Below, piece by piece: positions 22,676-30,334 of a stretch of DNA of 64,000 nucleotides; positions within the stretch are counted from its first letter, which is position 1; each line of letters starts with the position of its first letter. The stretch is taken from contig JARYIJ010000001.1 of the NCBI GenBank assembly GCA_029980465.1, forward strand, positions 1,240,001 through 1,304,000, in the 5' to 3' direction. The DNA comes from Pseudolabrys sp. (GTDB taxonomy: Bacteria; Pseudomonadota; Alphaproteobacteria; Rhizobiales; Xanthobacteraceae). Below the pieces are notes generated by a model that worked only from the letters and a program-made list of their open reading frames with translations, was not told the DNA's origin and ran no database searches. Position numbers and translations under genes: made by a program.

Positions 22676-24106
22676 TTGACTTCGTTTAACGACTTCGGCC
22701 TCGTAGAGCCGATCACGCGCGCGCTGGCGAGCGAGAACTACATCACCCCCACTCCCATCCAGGCCCAGACCGTTCCAGTCGCCATGAGCGGCCGCGACGT
22801 CGTCGGCATCGCCCAGACCGGCACCGGCAAGACCGCGGCCTTCGCGCTGCCGATCCTCAGCCGCATCGTCGCGCAGCGCGTGCGGCCGGAACGCCGCGCC
22901 TGCCGCATGCTGGTGCTGTCGCCGACGCGCGAACTGTCCGGCCAGATCGCCGACAGCTTCCGCACCTACGGCAAATTCATTCGCCCGCTGAAAATCTCGC
23001 TGGCGATCGGCGGCGTGCCGATCAACCGGCAGATTCGCGACATCTCGCACGGCGTCGAGGTGCTGGTGGCGACGCCGGGCCGCCTGCTCGACCTCGTTTC
23101 TCAGCACGCCGTGCGCCTCGACACGCTCGAAGTGCTGGTGCTCGACGAAGCCGACCGCATGCTCGACATGGGCTTCATCAACGACATCCGGAAGATCGTG
23201 GCGATGCTGCCGAAAGAGCGGCAGACGCTGTTCTTCTCGGCGACCATGCCGGGCGAGATCACCCGGCTCGCCGACGCCATGCTGCGCGATCCGGTTCGCG
23301 TCTCGGTGACGCCGCAGGCGACGACCGCGGAGCGCATCGCCCAGCGCGTCATTCTCACCGAGAAGTCCAGCAAGGGCTCTCTCCTGATCGAGGTCTTGAA
23401 GAAAGAAGCCATCGATCGCGTCCTCGTCTTCACCCGCACCAAGCACGGCGCCGACAAGGTGGTGCGCGTGCTGGAGAAGGCCGGCATCAGGTCGGCCGCG
23501 ATCCACGGCAACAAGTCGCAGAACCACCGCGAGCGCACGCTCGCCGCGTTCCGCGACGGCTCGGTCCGCACCCTGATCGCGACCGACATCGCCGCCCGCG
23601 GCATCGACGTCGACGGCGTCAGCCACGTCATCAATTACGACCTGCCGAACATCCCGGAGAGCTACGTCCATCGCATCGGCCGCACCGCGCGCGCCGGCGC
23701 CGAGGGCATGGCGATCTCGTTCTGCGACTTCGAGGAGGCGCCCTATCTGCGCGACATCGAGAAGCTGATCCGGATGTCGATCCCCGCCGAGAACCGCCGG
23801 ACCGGCAAGGCTCCCGCCCAGGCCCAGCCGAAGCAGCCGCACGGCCACAAGACGCACCGTCACAACGGGCGCGGCAAGCACCGCGGCGGCCAAGACCGAT
23901 CCCATGACCGATCCCATGACCGGTCCCATGACCGGTCCCACGATCGGCCACATGATCGATCCCATAGCCGGCCGCATGGCGGCCACAGCCGCGGCAATGA
24001 GCCGATGCGGCAGGCGGCGGCGCCGAAGGGCGAGCCAACGGGCATCGAAAATGTTACATTCCTGCGTGAGCCCAGCCGCCAGGCCGGGCACCGCGCGCCA
24101 CGCTGA
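22676..24106 (+). CDS. DEAD-box RNA helicase, RhlE type
   Basis: The 476-residue protein is an ATP-dependent RNA helicase. In order: Q motif (FNDFGLVEPITRAL...TPTPIQ), Walker A AQTGTGKTAAF, PTREL, VATPGRL, DEAD in LVLDEADRMLDMG, SAT, then domain 2 ending HRIGRTARAG. The C-terminal tail from about residue 380 is basic and His-rich and contains a run of HDRS tetrapeptides. The start is TTG with AAAGAG five bases before it; homologues begin at this TSFNDFGL, so the rare start is credible and probably limits expression. An IF-1 gene follows after 15 bases, so both likely serve translation at low temperature or after stress (inference). Confidence 0.9.
   Translation: MTSFNDFGLVEPITRALASENYITPTPIQAQTVPVAMSGRDVVGIAQTGTGKTAAFALPILSRIVAQRVRPERRACRMLVLSPTRELSGQIADSFRTYGKFIRPLKISLAIGGVPINRQIRDISHGVEVLVATPGRLLDLVSQHAVRLDTLEVLVLDEADRMLDMGFINDIRKIVAMLPKERQTLFFSATMPGEITRLADAMLRDPVRVSVTPQATTAERIAQRVILTEKSSKGSLLIEVLKKEAIDRVLVFTRTKHGADKVVRVLEKAGIRSAAIHGNKSQNHRERTLAAFRDGSVRTLIATDIAARGIDVDGVSHVINYDLPNIPESYVHRIGRTARAGAEGMAISFCDFEEAPYLRDIEKLIRMSIPAENRRTGKAPAQAQPKQPHGHKTHRHNGRGKHRGGQDRSHDRSHDRSHDRSHDRPHDRSHSRPHGGHSRGNEPMRQAAAPKGEPTGIENVTFLREPSRQAGHRAPR
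23894..23977 (+). repeat. Tandem 12-bp coding repeat (seven units) in the helicase tail
   Basis: Seven successive 12-base units related to GACCGATCCCAT encode (D/S)-R-(S/P)-H tetrapeptides. The first two units are identical; later ones differ by one to four bases. Copy number of such a repeat can change by slippage without changing the frame. Confidence 0.85.
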
Positions 24107-24121
24107 TCGGAGGTATTGCGA

Positions 24122-24397
24122 ATGGCGAAGGAAGAAATGCTCGAATTCGACGGCACCGTGACCGAGGTGCTGCCGGACGGCAATTTCAGGGTGAAGCTCG
24201 ACAACGAGCACGAGGTGCTTGCCTATACCGCGGGCAAGATGCGCAAATTCCGGATCCGCACCGGCGTCGGCGACCGCGTCATCGTCGAGATGTCGCCCTA
24301 CGACCTCAACCGTGGCCGCATCAGCTTCCGTCACAAGGGCGAGTCGGCTGCGCCGAACCCGCAACAGCGCCGCCCGAATTTCCGCGGCCGCCGCTAA
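24122..24397 (+). CDS. infA: Translation initiation factor IF-1, second-type paralogue with basic C-terminal extension
   Basis: The 91-residue protein is an S1/OB-fold IF-1: [34 protein letters not shown], and [13 protein letters not shown]. It ends with about 19 extra residues rich in Arg, Pro and Gln ([12 protein letters not shown]) that usual 72-residue IF-1 lacks. IF-1 binds the ribosomal A site during initiation. Several substitutions from the rhizobial IF-1 consensus suggest an additional copy, the standard one being elsewhere. ATCGGAGGT lies eight bases before the ATG. It is adjacent to the RNA helicase gene, probably in one transcript, as a stress-adapted pair (inference). Confidence 0.88.
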   Translation: MAKEEMLEFDGTVTEVLPDGNFRVKLDNEHEVLAYTAGKMRKFRIRTGVGDRVIVEMSPYDLNRGRISFRHKGESAAPNPQQRRPNFRGRR

Positions 24398-24421
24398 ATC
24401 CTCCACGCTTTTGAAGTATGA

Positions 24422-24469
24422 CAGCGGCCGGTGGCCGGCATTTTGCCGACGCCGGCCGTTGCGTTTTCT
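24422..24469 (+). terminator. Rho-independent terminator after infA
   Basis: A long imperfect stem (CAGCGGCCGG pairing with CCGGCCGTTG, with an inner CCGGC/GCCG helix) is followed by GCGTTTTCT. It closes the helicase-IF-1 operon 25 bases after the stop. Confidence 0.7.
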
Positions 24470-24610
24470 AGCACCTTGATCAACAAGGCGATTTTCTGGC
24501 CAAAAAAATTCGGTCGCGACAGCGATTAGAGGAAGCCGAAAAGCGGCGAATCAGTTTCTCTGCCTTTCTTGGGGAAAACCTCAAAGGACCTCTTGAAAGG
24601 AAAACAATCC

Positions 24611-25477
24611 ATGAACCTCGAGTCTGGCTCCGCGTTCCCGACTCAGTCGTCGCGTATCATCGTCGTCGCAAACGAAAAAGGTGGTTCTGGCAAATCGACG
24701 ATCGCCATCAATATTGCGGTCGCGCTGTTGCGGGCCGGCCATAGCGTTGCAACGCTCGACCTCGACACCCGTCAGCGCAGCCTGACGCACTACATCGACA
24801 ATCGCATCGCATGGTCGCGCGACAGCGACCGCGAAATCGTGACGCCGGCGCATATCAGCTTCGCCGACGAAACCGAGAACCTGGACCCGGCGGACCAGGG
24901 CGCGCTGCACGAACTGTGCCTGAAAACCATCCAGCAACTGGCGGCGGCTCACGGCTTCGTCATCATCGACACGCCCGGCCACGACGCGCCGCATATCCGC
25001 GCCGCGCACCTGCTGGCCGATACCCTGGTCACGCCGATCAACGACAGCTTCGTCGACCTCGACGTTCTCGGCAACGTCGAGCCGAAATCGTTCAGCGTGG
25101 TCGGTGTCGGCCACTACGCCCAGGTCGTCGCCGACGCGCGCAAGGCCCGTCAGGACCTCAATCGCAAGCTGGACTGGATCGTGCTGCGCAATCGCCTGTC
25201 GCACATCAATACGCGCAACAAGCGACTGGTCGGCGACGCGCTTGCCGATCTCTCGCGGCAGCTCGACTTCACGATCGTCGAAGGACTGGCGGAGCGCCTG
25301 ATCTTCCGCGAATTCTATCCGCGCGGCCTCACCGCCGTCGACGATCTCACCGAAGCCACGATGGGGACGCGCCCGACGCTGTCGCACGCCAGCGCGGCGC
25401 TGGAGATGCAAAACCTCATCCGGCCGATCCTCGGCATCGTCGCGCCGCAAGACGAACTGGCGACCGCGGCGGCCTGA
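24611..25477 (+). CDS. mipZ: MipZ-type ATPase, division-site positioning
   Basis: This is a ParA/MinD superfamily ATPase of 288 residues. The deviant Walker A is NEKGGSGKST (residues 21-30), the switch region LDLDTRQRSLTHYIDNR matches MipZ (DLDxRQR), and IDTPGHD, VTPINDSFVDLDVLG and WIVLRNRLSHINTRNKR are typical MipZ motifs. In Caulobacter MipZ binds ParB near the poles and inhibits FtsZ polymerisation. The ATG at 24611 is chosen because GAAAGGA precedes it and homologues start near here; an in-frame TTG at 24569 is an alternative. The gene converges on a solo LuxR-type HTH gene six bases beyond its stop. Confidence 0.86.
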   Translation: MNLESGSAFPTQSSRIIVVANEKGGSGKSTIAINIAVALLRAGHSVATLDLDTRQRSLTHYIDNRIAWSRDSDREIVTPAHISFADETENLDPADQGALHELCLKTIQQLAAAHGFVIIDTPGHDAPHIRAAHLLADTLVTPINDSFVDLDVLGNVEPKSFSVVGVGHYAQVVADARKARQDLNRKLDWIVLRNRLSHINTRNKRLVGDALADLSRQLDFTIVEGLAERLIFREFYPRGLTAVDDLTEATMGTRPTLSHASAALEMQNLIRPILGIVAPQDELATAAA

Positions 25478-25483
25478 CGACCG

Positions 25484-25705
25484 CTAGACGTCGCGACGGG
25501 CCACCGTGATCAGGCCCCGCTCAATGGCGATCGCAACCGCGTTGACGCGGTTGCGGGCGCCGAGTTTGCGGCTTGCGACCCGAAGGTAATGAAGCGCCAG
25601 GCTCTTGCTGACGCCGAGCGCGGCCGCAATCTCCTCCGTCGTTCTTCCATTGGCAAACAGCGTGAGCGCCTCGCGCTCTTCCGCCGCCAGTTCTCGAAAC
25701 ACCAT
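25484..25705 (-). CDS. Solo LuxR/GerE-type helix-turn-helix protein
   Basis: The 73-residue protein consists only of a GerE-type DNA-binding domain: ELAAEEREALTLFANGRTTEEIAAALGVSKSLALHYLRVASRKLGARNRVNAVAIAIERGLI. There is no receiver or autoinducer domain. It would bind DNA as a dimer; target unknown. Its own upstream region has a near-perfect dyad and a promoter-like stretch, suggesting autoregulation. It is convergent with mipZ. Confidence 0.85.
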   Translation of the reverse strand: MVFRELAAEEREALTLFANGRTTEEIAAALGVSKSLALHYLRVASRKLGARNRVNAVAIAIERGLITVARRDV

Positions 25706-25765
25706 ACGCCCAGCTCGTTATTATTATCGTTTGCAATCGATTATCAAATCCGGGCGCATCGAAAA
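25706..25765 (-). promoter_or_regulatory. Promoter region and dyad of the LuxR-type gene
   Basis: On the minus strand, TTGATA is followed by a 15-17-base spacer and a TAATAATAA stretch resembling a -10 box. ATCGTTTGCAATCGAT at 25726-25741 is a 16-bp dyad with 14 symmetric positions lying in the spacer, as expected for an operator. The stretch is much more AT-rich than its surroundings. Confidence 0.45.
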
Positions 25766-25929
25766 TATGACCGGCCTGAGGCACAACCATCAAAATATCC
25801 TTCGGCTCGGCGCGCGACGTTCACCCGGCGTTCAGCCGTGGTATGCCGCGACGGCGTTGCTGACGTTTTGTCTGCGATGAACGGAAACCTCATCCTCCGG
25901 CATCGGGCTGCAGAGCGAGTCGAGTTCCG

Positions 25930-26826
25930 TCAGGTGACGGTGGTGACCGTCGAGGTCAGCGCGCGACGCCGCACCGCCTCGCGGTGGAAGATGTAGAGGC
26001 CGGACAGCACGATGATCGCCGCGCCGCACATCGCCAGCGCGTCCGGCAAGTCGCCGAACACGACGTAGCCGGCGAAACCGCCCCAGACCAGCAGCGAATA
26101 CCGGAACGGCGCCACCAGGGAGAGCGGCGCGCTGCGGATGCCGTGCACGAGGAGGAACGTGCCGATCACCCAGGACACCGCCTGCACCAGCAGCAGCATG
26201 ACATCGTTCTGGTTCATGGCCGGCCACGGATCGCGCAGGCCGAAGAGGAACATGCCGACCGCGGCGAACAGCGCCGACAGGAAGGTCACCTCGAGCGTCG
26301 GCACGCTGGGATCGATCTTGTGCGTGATGAGCTCGCGGCAGGCGGCGCCGAACGCCGCGACCATGCCGAGCAACGCCCAGGTGTTGAGATGATCCGGATC
26401 GGGCTTGATGATGAGCAGCACGCCGCCGAAGCCGATCGCCACCGCGATCCAGCGCCGCCAGCCGACCGGTTCCCGGAAGAAAATGACGGCCAGCACCGTC
26501 ATCAGGAACGGCGACATCTGCAGGATGGCGTAAAGCTCCGCCAGGTTCATGTGAATGACGGCCGTCGTGAACGACAGGATGTTCACGCCGTCGAACAGAC
26601 AGCGCAGCACGACCGGGCGCGAGAACAGCGATGCCGACAGGAAGCGCGGGCGAATCCACAGCAGCACCGCGCCGAGCGCAACCGCGATGATGACGCTGCG
26701 CCAGAAGATCAGCTCGCTGGGCGGGAAGGCGGCGCCGAGCAGCTTGAGCACCACGTCGCCGACCACGTAGCTGGCCATGCTGAGCACGATCGAAAGGATC
26801 GCGCGACGCGATGATTGGTCCTGCAC
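25930..26826 (-). CDS. DMT superfamily (EamA) transporter
   Basis: This is an inner-membrane protein of about 298 residues with ten predicted membrane segments and two EamA repeats (AILSIVLSMASYVVGDVVLKLLG..., then EVTFLSALFAAVGMFLFGL...). The family exports amino acids, nucleosides or drugs; substrate unknown. The start is set at a GTG (26826) where homology should begin; the frame stays open further upstream, and an ATG at 26955 would add a 43-residue Arg/Ala-rich extension that does not look like membrane protein. The gene is divergent from ligI. Confidence 0.8.
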   Translation of the reverse strand: MQDQSSRRAILSIVLSMASYVVGDVVLKLLGAAFPPSELIFWRSVIIAVALGAVLLWIRPRFLSASLFSRPVVLRCLFDGVNILSFTTAVIHMNLAELYAILQMSPFLMTVLAVIFFREPVGWRRWIAVAIGFGGVLLIIKPDPDHLNTWALLGMVAAFGAACRELITHKIDPSVPTLEVTFLSALFAAVGMFLFGLRDPWPAMNQNDVMLLLVQAVSWVIGTFLLVHGIRSAPLSLVAPFRYSLLVWGGFAGYVVFGDLPDALAMCGAAIIVLSGLYIFHREAVRRRALTSTVTTVT

Positions 26827-27002
26827 TGCTGCCCCGGCGGCGATCGAACGGACTGCGAACGTCGCGGCCGTGAGGGCCGGCGCGGAACGTTCGAGCAGCC
26901 GGGGTGCTAAGGCAAGCGCCGATAAAAGGCAACGGCGCGACGCGCGGGGCAGCATCGCATCGCGCGCGGCATAGGAGCGGCATTGGGATATGACCGTGAG
27001 AT

Positions 27003-27914
27003 ATGCTATCGACGCGATCCCGAGCATCCAGCGAGCACCGCGTGGCCGACGCCAACTACCTGCCGTTTCATCCCTCCCCGTCCAAGCCGACATTCGCCGT
27101 GCCACCGCACGCGGTGGACGCGCATTGCCACGTCTTCGGCCCGGCGGCGCGCTTTCCGTTCTCGCCGGCCCGCAAGTACACGCCATGCGACGCCGGCAAG
27201 GAGCAGTTGTTCGCGCTACGTGATTTTCTCGGCTTCGAGCGCAACGTCATCGTGCAGGCGACCTGCCACGGTTCCGATAACCGCGCGATGGAGGACGCGC
27301 TGCTCACCGCGGGCGACCGCGCGCGCGGCGTCGCCCTGGTTGAGACCAACGTGTCGGACGACGAGCTCAAGCGCCTCGACGCCGCCGGCGTGCGCGGCGT
27401 GCGCTTCAATTTCCTGCGGCGTCTCGTCGATTCGTCGCCGCGCGACCAGTTCATGCAGGTGGCGCGGCGCGTCGCCGATCTCGGCTGGCACGTCGTCGTC
27501 TATTTCGAGGCGCCCGATCTCGACGACCTTCGGCCGTTCCTGACGTCGCTGCCGACAGAGGTGATCGTCGATCACATGGGCCGGCCCGACGTGCGCGGCG
27601 GTGTCGACGGGCCGGAATTCGCCAAATTTCTGCGGCTGATGGAGAACGAGAAGTTCTGGATCAAGGTCAGCGGCCCCGAGCGTCTCACCGTCGCCGGCCC
27701 GCCCTACGACGACATCGTGCCGTTTGCGCGGCGGCTGGTCGAAACCTGTCCGGACCGCGTGCTGTGGGGCACGGACTGGCCGCATCCCAATATGACGTCG
27801 CACATGCCCGACGACGGCCAACTGGTCGACGTCATTCCGCGCATCGCGCCGACGCCCGCCCTGGTCCAGCAATTGCTGGTCGACAACCCGATGCGGCTGT
27901 ACTGGGCACGATAA
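27003..27914 (+). CDS. ligI: 2-pyrone-4,6-dicarboxylate hydrolase (LigI-type amidohydrolase)
   Basis: The 303-residue protein matches the LigI family closely: AVDAHCHVFGPAARFPFSPARKYTPCDA, NVIVQATCHGSDN, GVRGVRFNFLRRLVD, VIVDHMGRPDV, and RVLWGTDWPHPN with the metal-site Asp. LigI opens the lactone of 2-pyrone-4,6-dicarboxylate to 4-oxalomesaconate in the protocatechuate 4,5-cleavage pathway used for lignin-derived aromatics. None of the other pathway genes (ligAB, ligC, ligJ, ligK) is nearby. The start is uncertain; a GTG at 27042 is also possible. It is followed by a decayed dienelactone hydrolase gene, so this may be the surviving part of an aromatic degradation locus. Confidence 0.86.
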   Translation: MLSTRSRASSEHRVADANYLPFHPSPSKPTFAVPPHAVDAHCHVFGPAARFPFSPARKYTPCDAGKEQLFALRDFLGFERNVIVQATCHGSDNRAMEDALLTAGDRARGVALVETNVSDDELKRLDAAGVRGVRFNFLRRLVDSSPRDQFMQVARRVADLGWHVVVYFEAPDLDDLRPFLTSLPTEVIVDHMGRPDVRGGVDGPEFAKFLRLMENEKFWIKVSGPERLTVAGPPYDDIVPFARRLVETCPDRVLWGTDWPHPNMTSHMPDDGQLVDVIPRIAPTPALVQQLLVDNPMRLYWAR

Positions 27915-27941
27915 ACGTCTGCGCCACCACCACGGCAAGCA

Positions 27942-28107
27942 TGGTCCGGCTTACGGCGGCGGACGGCTGCGCGCTCGAGGCCTTCCGCGCCCCAAAGACA
28001 CGCCGGCGGCCTGGTGATGCTGCAGGAAATCTTCGGCACGCAGCTCTATGTCCGGCTGCGCGGCCACGGCGAACCGGCCCGCGTGCCATCCGCCGAGCCG
28101 CTGTGAT
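27942..28107 (+). pseudogene. Remnant of a dienelactone hydrolase family gene
   Basis: The first 20 codons from the ATG read MVRLTAADGCALEAFRAPKT, the typical N-terminus of a dienelactone hydrolase. The frame then shifts near 28000, after which RHAGGLVMLQEIFGT follows, the conserved second strand and EIFG motif of the same family. After that, homology ends and a stop occurs at 28105. A full-length member has about 220-290 residues with a Cys/Ser-Asp-His triad; none of this triad is present. The 3' part has been lost. Confidence 0.55.
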
Positions 28108-28122
28108 GCGGCAGGCGATGCC

Positions 28123-28401
28123 TCACCACCAGTTCATGCACGGCCGATAGTCGATAGACGACGGCGAGAGCATGCAGAGCCGTTCGTTGACATCGCTGCT
28201 GTTATACCAGCCGCGAACGCCATAACCGCGTGGGGCCCACGCGTAGGCACCCTCGCCACGGTCCGTGTCCACATAAGCGCGGTCATGGTGACGGTAGTAG
28301 GACCTGTGATGATGATGGTGTGCGGCCAACGCCGGCGCCGCAGTGGCCAGCAAAAGACCGAGCGCCACGCCGATTGCTCCCGAATATTTCAGCTTCTGCA
28401 T
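28123..28401 (-). CDS. Small secreted His-rich protein of unknown function
   Basis: The 92-residue protein has a Sec signal peptide (LGLLLATAAPALA, to about residue 26). The mature part begins with AHHHHHRSYYRHHDRA, and ends in a region with two Cys (ERLCMLSPSSIDYRPCMNWW). I do not recognise the family. The His cluster could bind metal ions and the two Cys could form a disulfide in the periplasm. It lies between a pseudogene and a COG4705 membrane protein gene. Confidence 0.75.
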   Translation of the reverse strand: MQKLKYSGAIGVALGLLLATAAPALAAHHHHHRSYYRHHDRAYVDTDRGEGAYAWAPRGYGVRGWYNSSDVNERLCMLSPSSIDYRPCMNWW

Positions 28402-28599
28402 TCGTCCCGTCTCCTTTGATGCCGGCGGCCCAGACAGGCCATGGCCCTGCGGATAACGAACGCCGCAGCGGATCGTTGCGGCGAAGCACGATCACGTGAA
28501 CATCGAACGAAGCGGCGGAGCGCGTCCCGACAAAGGCGGGAGGTCAACTGCCAAGACAAGCGGTTTTCTAGCGTGCTCTGTGCCCGCTCCCCGATATCT

Positions 28600-29400
28600 T
28601 CACCGCGCCTCTTTCAGCTGCCCTGGATGATGGCCCGCGCGTTGCGGCAAAAGCAGTACGCAGCCGACTATGAATGCCGCGATCACGGCCGAGGCCAAAG
28701 GACGGCTCAAGTCGAGACCGCCATGGCTCACCGGCTTGTCGAGGAAGTCACCGACTGTTGCGCCAAGTGGGCGCGTCAGGATAAAGGCCGCCCAGAACAG
28801 GAACACGCGCGATACATCCGTCCAATAATAGAGCATAGCCAGCACGACGAGGCCGGCGCCGAATACGAGCGCGCCGCCTTCATAGCCGAGACCGCCGGTG
28901 TCAGCGAGCCAATCGCCAAGCGCAGTGCCGAGCGTCTGCGAGAACGTAATCGCGCCCCAATAGAACGCTTCGACCTTTGGCGTAGCGACCGTGTTGACGC
29001 TTATGGTTCCTTCCGACCGGTACCAAAAGCCAAGGACAATCAGGAGGCACACAAAAAGGAGAGTGGAGCCGCCCGTGTAGCCGATGCCAAGCGAGCGGTC
29101 GGCAAAGTCCGCCATCGTCGTACCGAACATGGTCGAGGCAACAATGGTCGCCCAATAGAGGAAGGGGTGAAACTTCTTTGCGGAGGTTTGCCAGACGACA
29201 AGACCGACCAAGAACGCAAGAAATATCGCCGTTCCGATTAGATAGCCACCGTTGTGCGCGTTCTTGTCCGCATGCAACCATGTCATCGTAATCGTATCGC
29301 CGCCGGTCTCGCCCAGGGTCGTCGCCGCGATCTTGATGATCCAAAAAGTTAGAGTGACTTCTGGTACCTTGCTCAATGCGGCTTTCATCGTCTCATTCAT
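28600..29400 (-). CDS. COG4705-family membrane protein with four internal repeats
   Basis: The 266-residue protein has about eight membrane segments. It starts KVPEVTLTFWIIKIAATTLGETGGD, typical of the COG4705 family of uncharacterised membrane proteins. The motif G-x-T-x-x-D recurs four times: GETGGD, GTTMADF, GTALGDW, GATVGDF, each at the end of a helix, with acidic residues that could line a conduction path. A transport role, perhaps for metal cations, is inference. A PepSY gene follows upstream in the same direction about 114 bases away. Confidence 0.82.
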   Translation of the reverse strand: MNETMKAALSKVPEVTLTFWIIKIAATTLGETGGDTITMTWLHADKNAHNGGYLIGTAIFLAFLVGLVVWQTSAKKFHPFLYWATIVASTMFGTTMADFADRSLGIGYTGGSTLLFVCLLIVLGFWYRSEGTISVNTVATPKVEAFYWGAITFSQTLGTALGDWLADTGGLGYEGGALVFGAGLVVLAMLYYWTDVSRVFLFWAAFILTRPLGATVGDFLDKPVSHGGLDLSRPLASAVIAAFIVGCVLLLPQRAGHHPGQLKEAR

Positions 29401-29514
29401 ATTTCAGCCACTCCGTTGGTTCGTCGGTGCCAAACTGCGCTACATCGAGGATCAGTAATAGTCCGGCCTATCCTCAAGGCACAAAGCTTTCACTTGATTG
29501 AAGGTGTCGCGTTG

Positions 29515-29829
29515 TTAGTCGGGGTGCGGGCCTTCTTTTTTATTTTCAAGCACTTTGCCTGTCTTGGCATCGACGCCAACCTCCTGAGTGACAGAGCCGC
29601 GCTTGATGTCGAATGAATACCTGAGTCCGCTGCCGCCTTTTTCTTTTTCTAATTCTTGATCTGTGATTTTTCCTGGATGCGCTCTAAGCGCGATCCGGCG
29701 CGCTTTGCTGATGCTGATCTTCGCATTTTTGGCAAATTCCTGGCCGGTATAAGCCGCCGCAGGAGAGACCACCATGAGGAGCCCCGCTGTTACCGCGCAC
29801 GGAACGAAAACCATCAGAATTCTTCTCAT
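29515..29829 (-). CDS. Secreted PepSY-domain protein
   Basis: The 104-residue protein has a signal peptide to about residue 26 (SPAAAYTG) followed by a single PepSY domain (ISISKARRIALRAHPGKITDQELEKEKGGSGLRYSFDIKRGSVTQEVGVDAKTGKVL). PepSY domains are periplasmic or surface modules, some inhibiting peptidases, some linked to metal transport. It is upstream of, and codirectional with, the COG4705 gene. The DNA around it is visibly less GC-rich than the housekeeping parts. Confidence 0.85.
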   Translation of the reverse strand: MRRILMVFVPCAVTAGLLMVVSPAAAYTGQEFAKNAKISISKARRIALRAHPGKITDQELEKEKGGSGLRYSFDIKRGSVTQEVGVDAKTGKVLENKKEGPHPD

Positions 29830-29892
29830 GACCGAACCTTGGCAAAGGTATTACGTCGCCCCTCAAAGGGTTGAAACGCGTCTGGCCTGTGA

Positions 29893-30162
29893 GTGTTGCC
29901 TTCGATTGCGTCGGCAATTCGGTGCGAACATGAAAAATCGGTAATCGAGCGGCTGGTCCTAAAGGCCAAGATGACACCGATCACGCTGCACGGGCTGCGC
30001 CGCACCCACATCAGCCGCCTGCTGATGGATGGCGTGCATGTGAACGTCGTCAGCGAGCGCGCCGGCCACGCGAGCGTCAACATCCCCTTGAACACCTACG
30101 CGGCCTACATCCCGAACATGCAGGCGGAGACGGCGCACCGCATCAATGCTTGGGTGAGCTGA
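29893..30162 (+). pseudogene. Tyrosine integrase remnant (C-terminal catalytic fragment)
   Basis: Codons from about 29937 to the stop encode the end of a phage-type tyrosine recombinase: ITLHGLRRTHISRLLMDGVHVNVVSERAGHASVNIPLNTYAAYIPNMQ, with the H-x-x-R box, the second His/Gly-His region (AGHAS) and the Tyr nucleophile (NTY). The N-terminal arm, the core-binding domain and the first catalytic Arg are missing. The first about 15 codons do not resemble integrase. The fragment ends 94 bases from the 3' end of a tRNA gene, the usual integration point of such elements. Confidence 0.75.
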
Positions 30163-30255
30163 CGCCAGCACGTTCGCAGAACAGTTGGGTGGGAATTGGG
30201 TGGGAAATCGGGTTTGAGCCGAACACCGCAACTCGCTAAGTGATGATTGATCTGC

Positions 30256-30332
30256 TGGCGGTCCCGAGAGGAGTCGAACCTCCGACCTTCGGTTTAGGAA
30301 ACCGCTGCTCTATCCTGCTGAGCTACGGGACC
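30256..30332 (-). tRNA. tRNA-Arg (anticodon CCT)
   Basis: On the minus strand the sequence begins GGTCCCGTAGCTCAGCAGGA and ends CGGGACCGCCA, with a complete cloverleaf: 7-bp acceptor stem, D arm with AGCTCAG, anticodon stem GGTTT/AAACC with the loop holding CCT (30296-30298), and T arm GGAGGTTCGACTCC. CCA is encoded. It decodes AGG. Its 3' end faces the integrase remnant, so it is a likely attachment site. Confidence 0.95.
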
Positions 30333-30334
30333 GC

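Noticed and set aside
23894..23977. Tandem repeat considered as a CRISPR array
   Set aside because: Units are 12 bp, contiguous and in frame with the helicase; there are no spacers and no cas genes.
22544..24406. 620-codon open frame on the minus strand over the helicase and infA
   Set aside because: Shadow frame with repetitive composition; the repeat MGSVMGSVMGS-like part is the reverse reading of the HDRS repeat.
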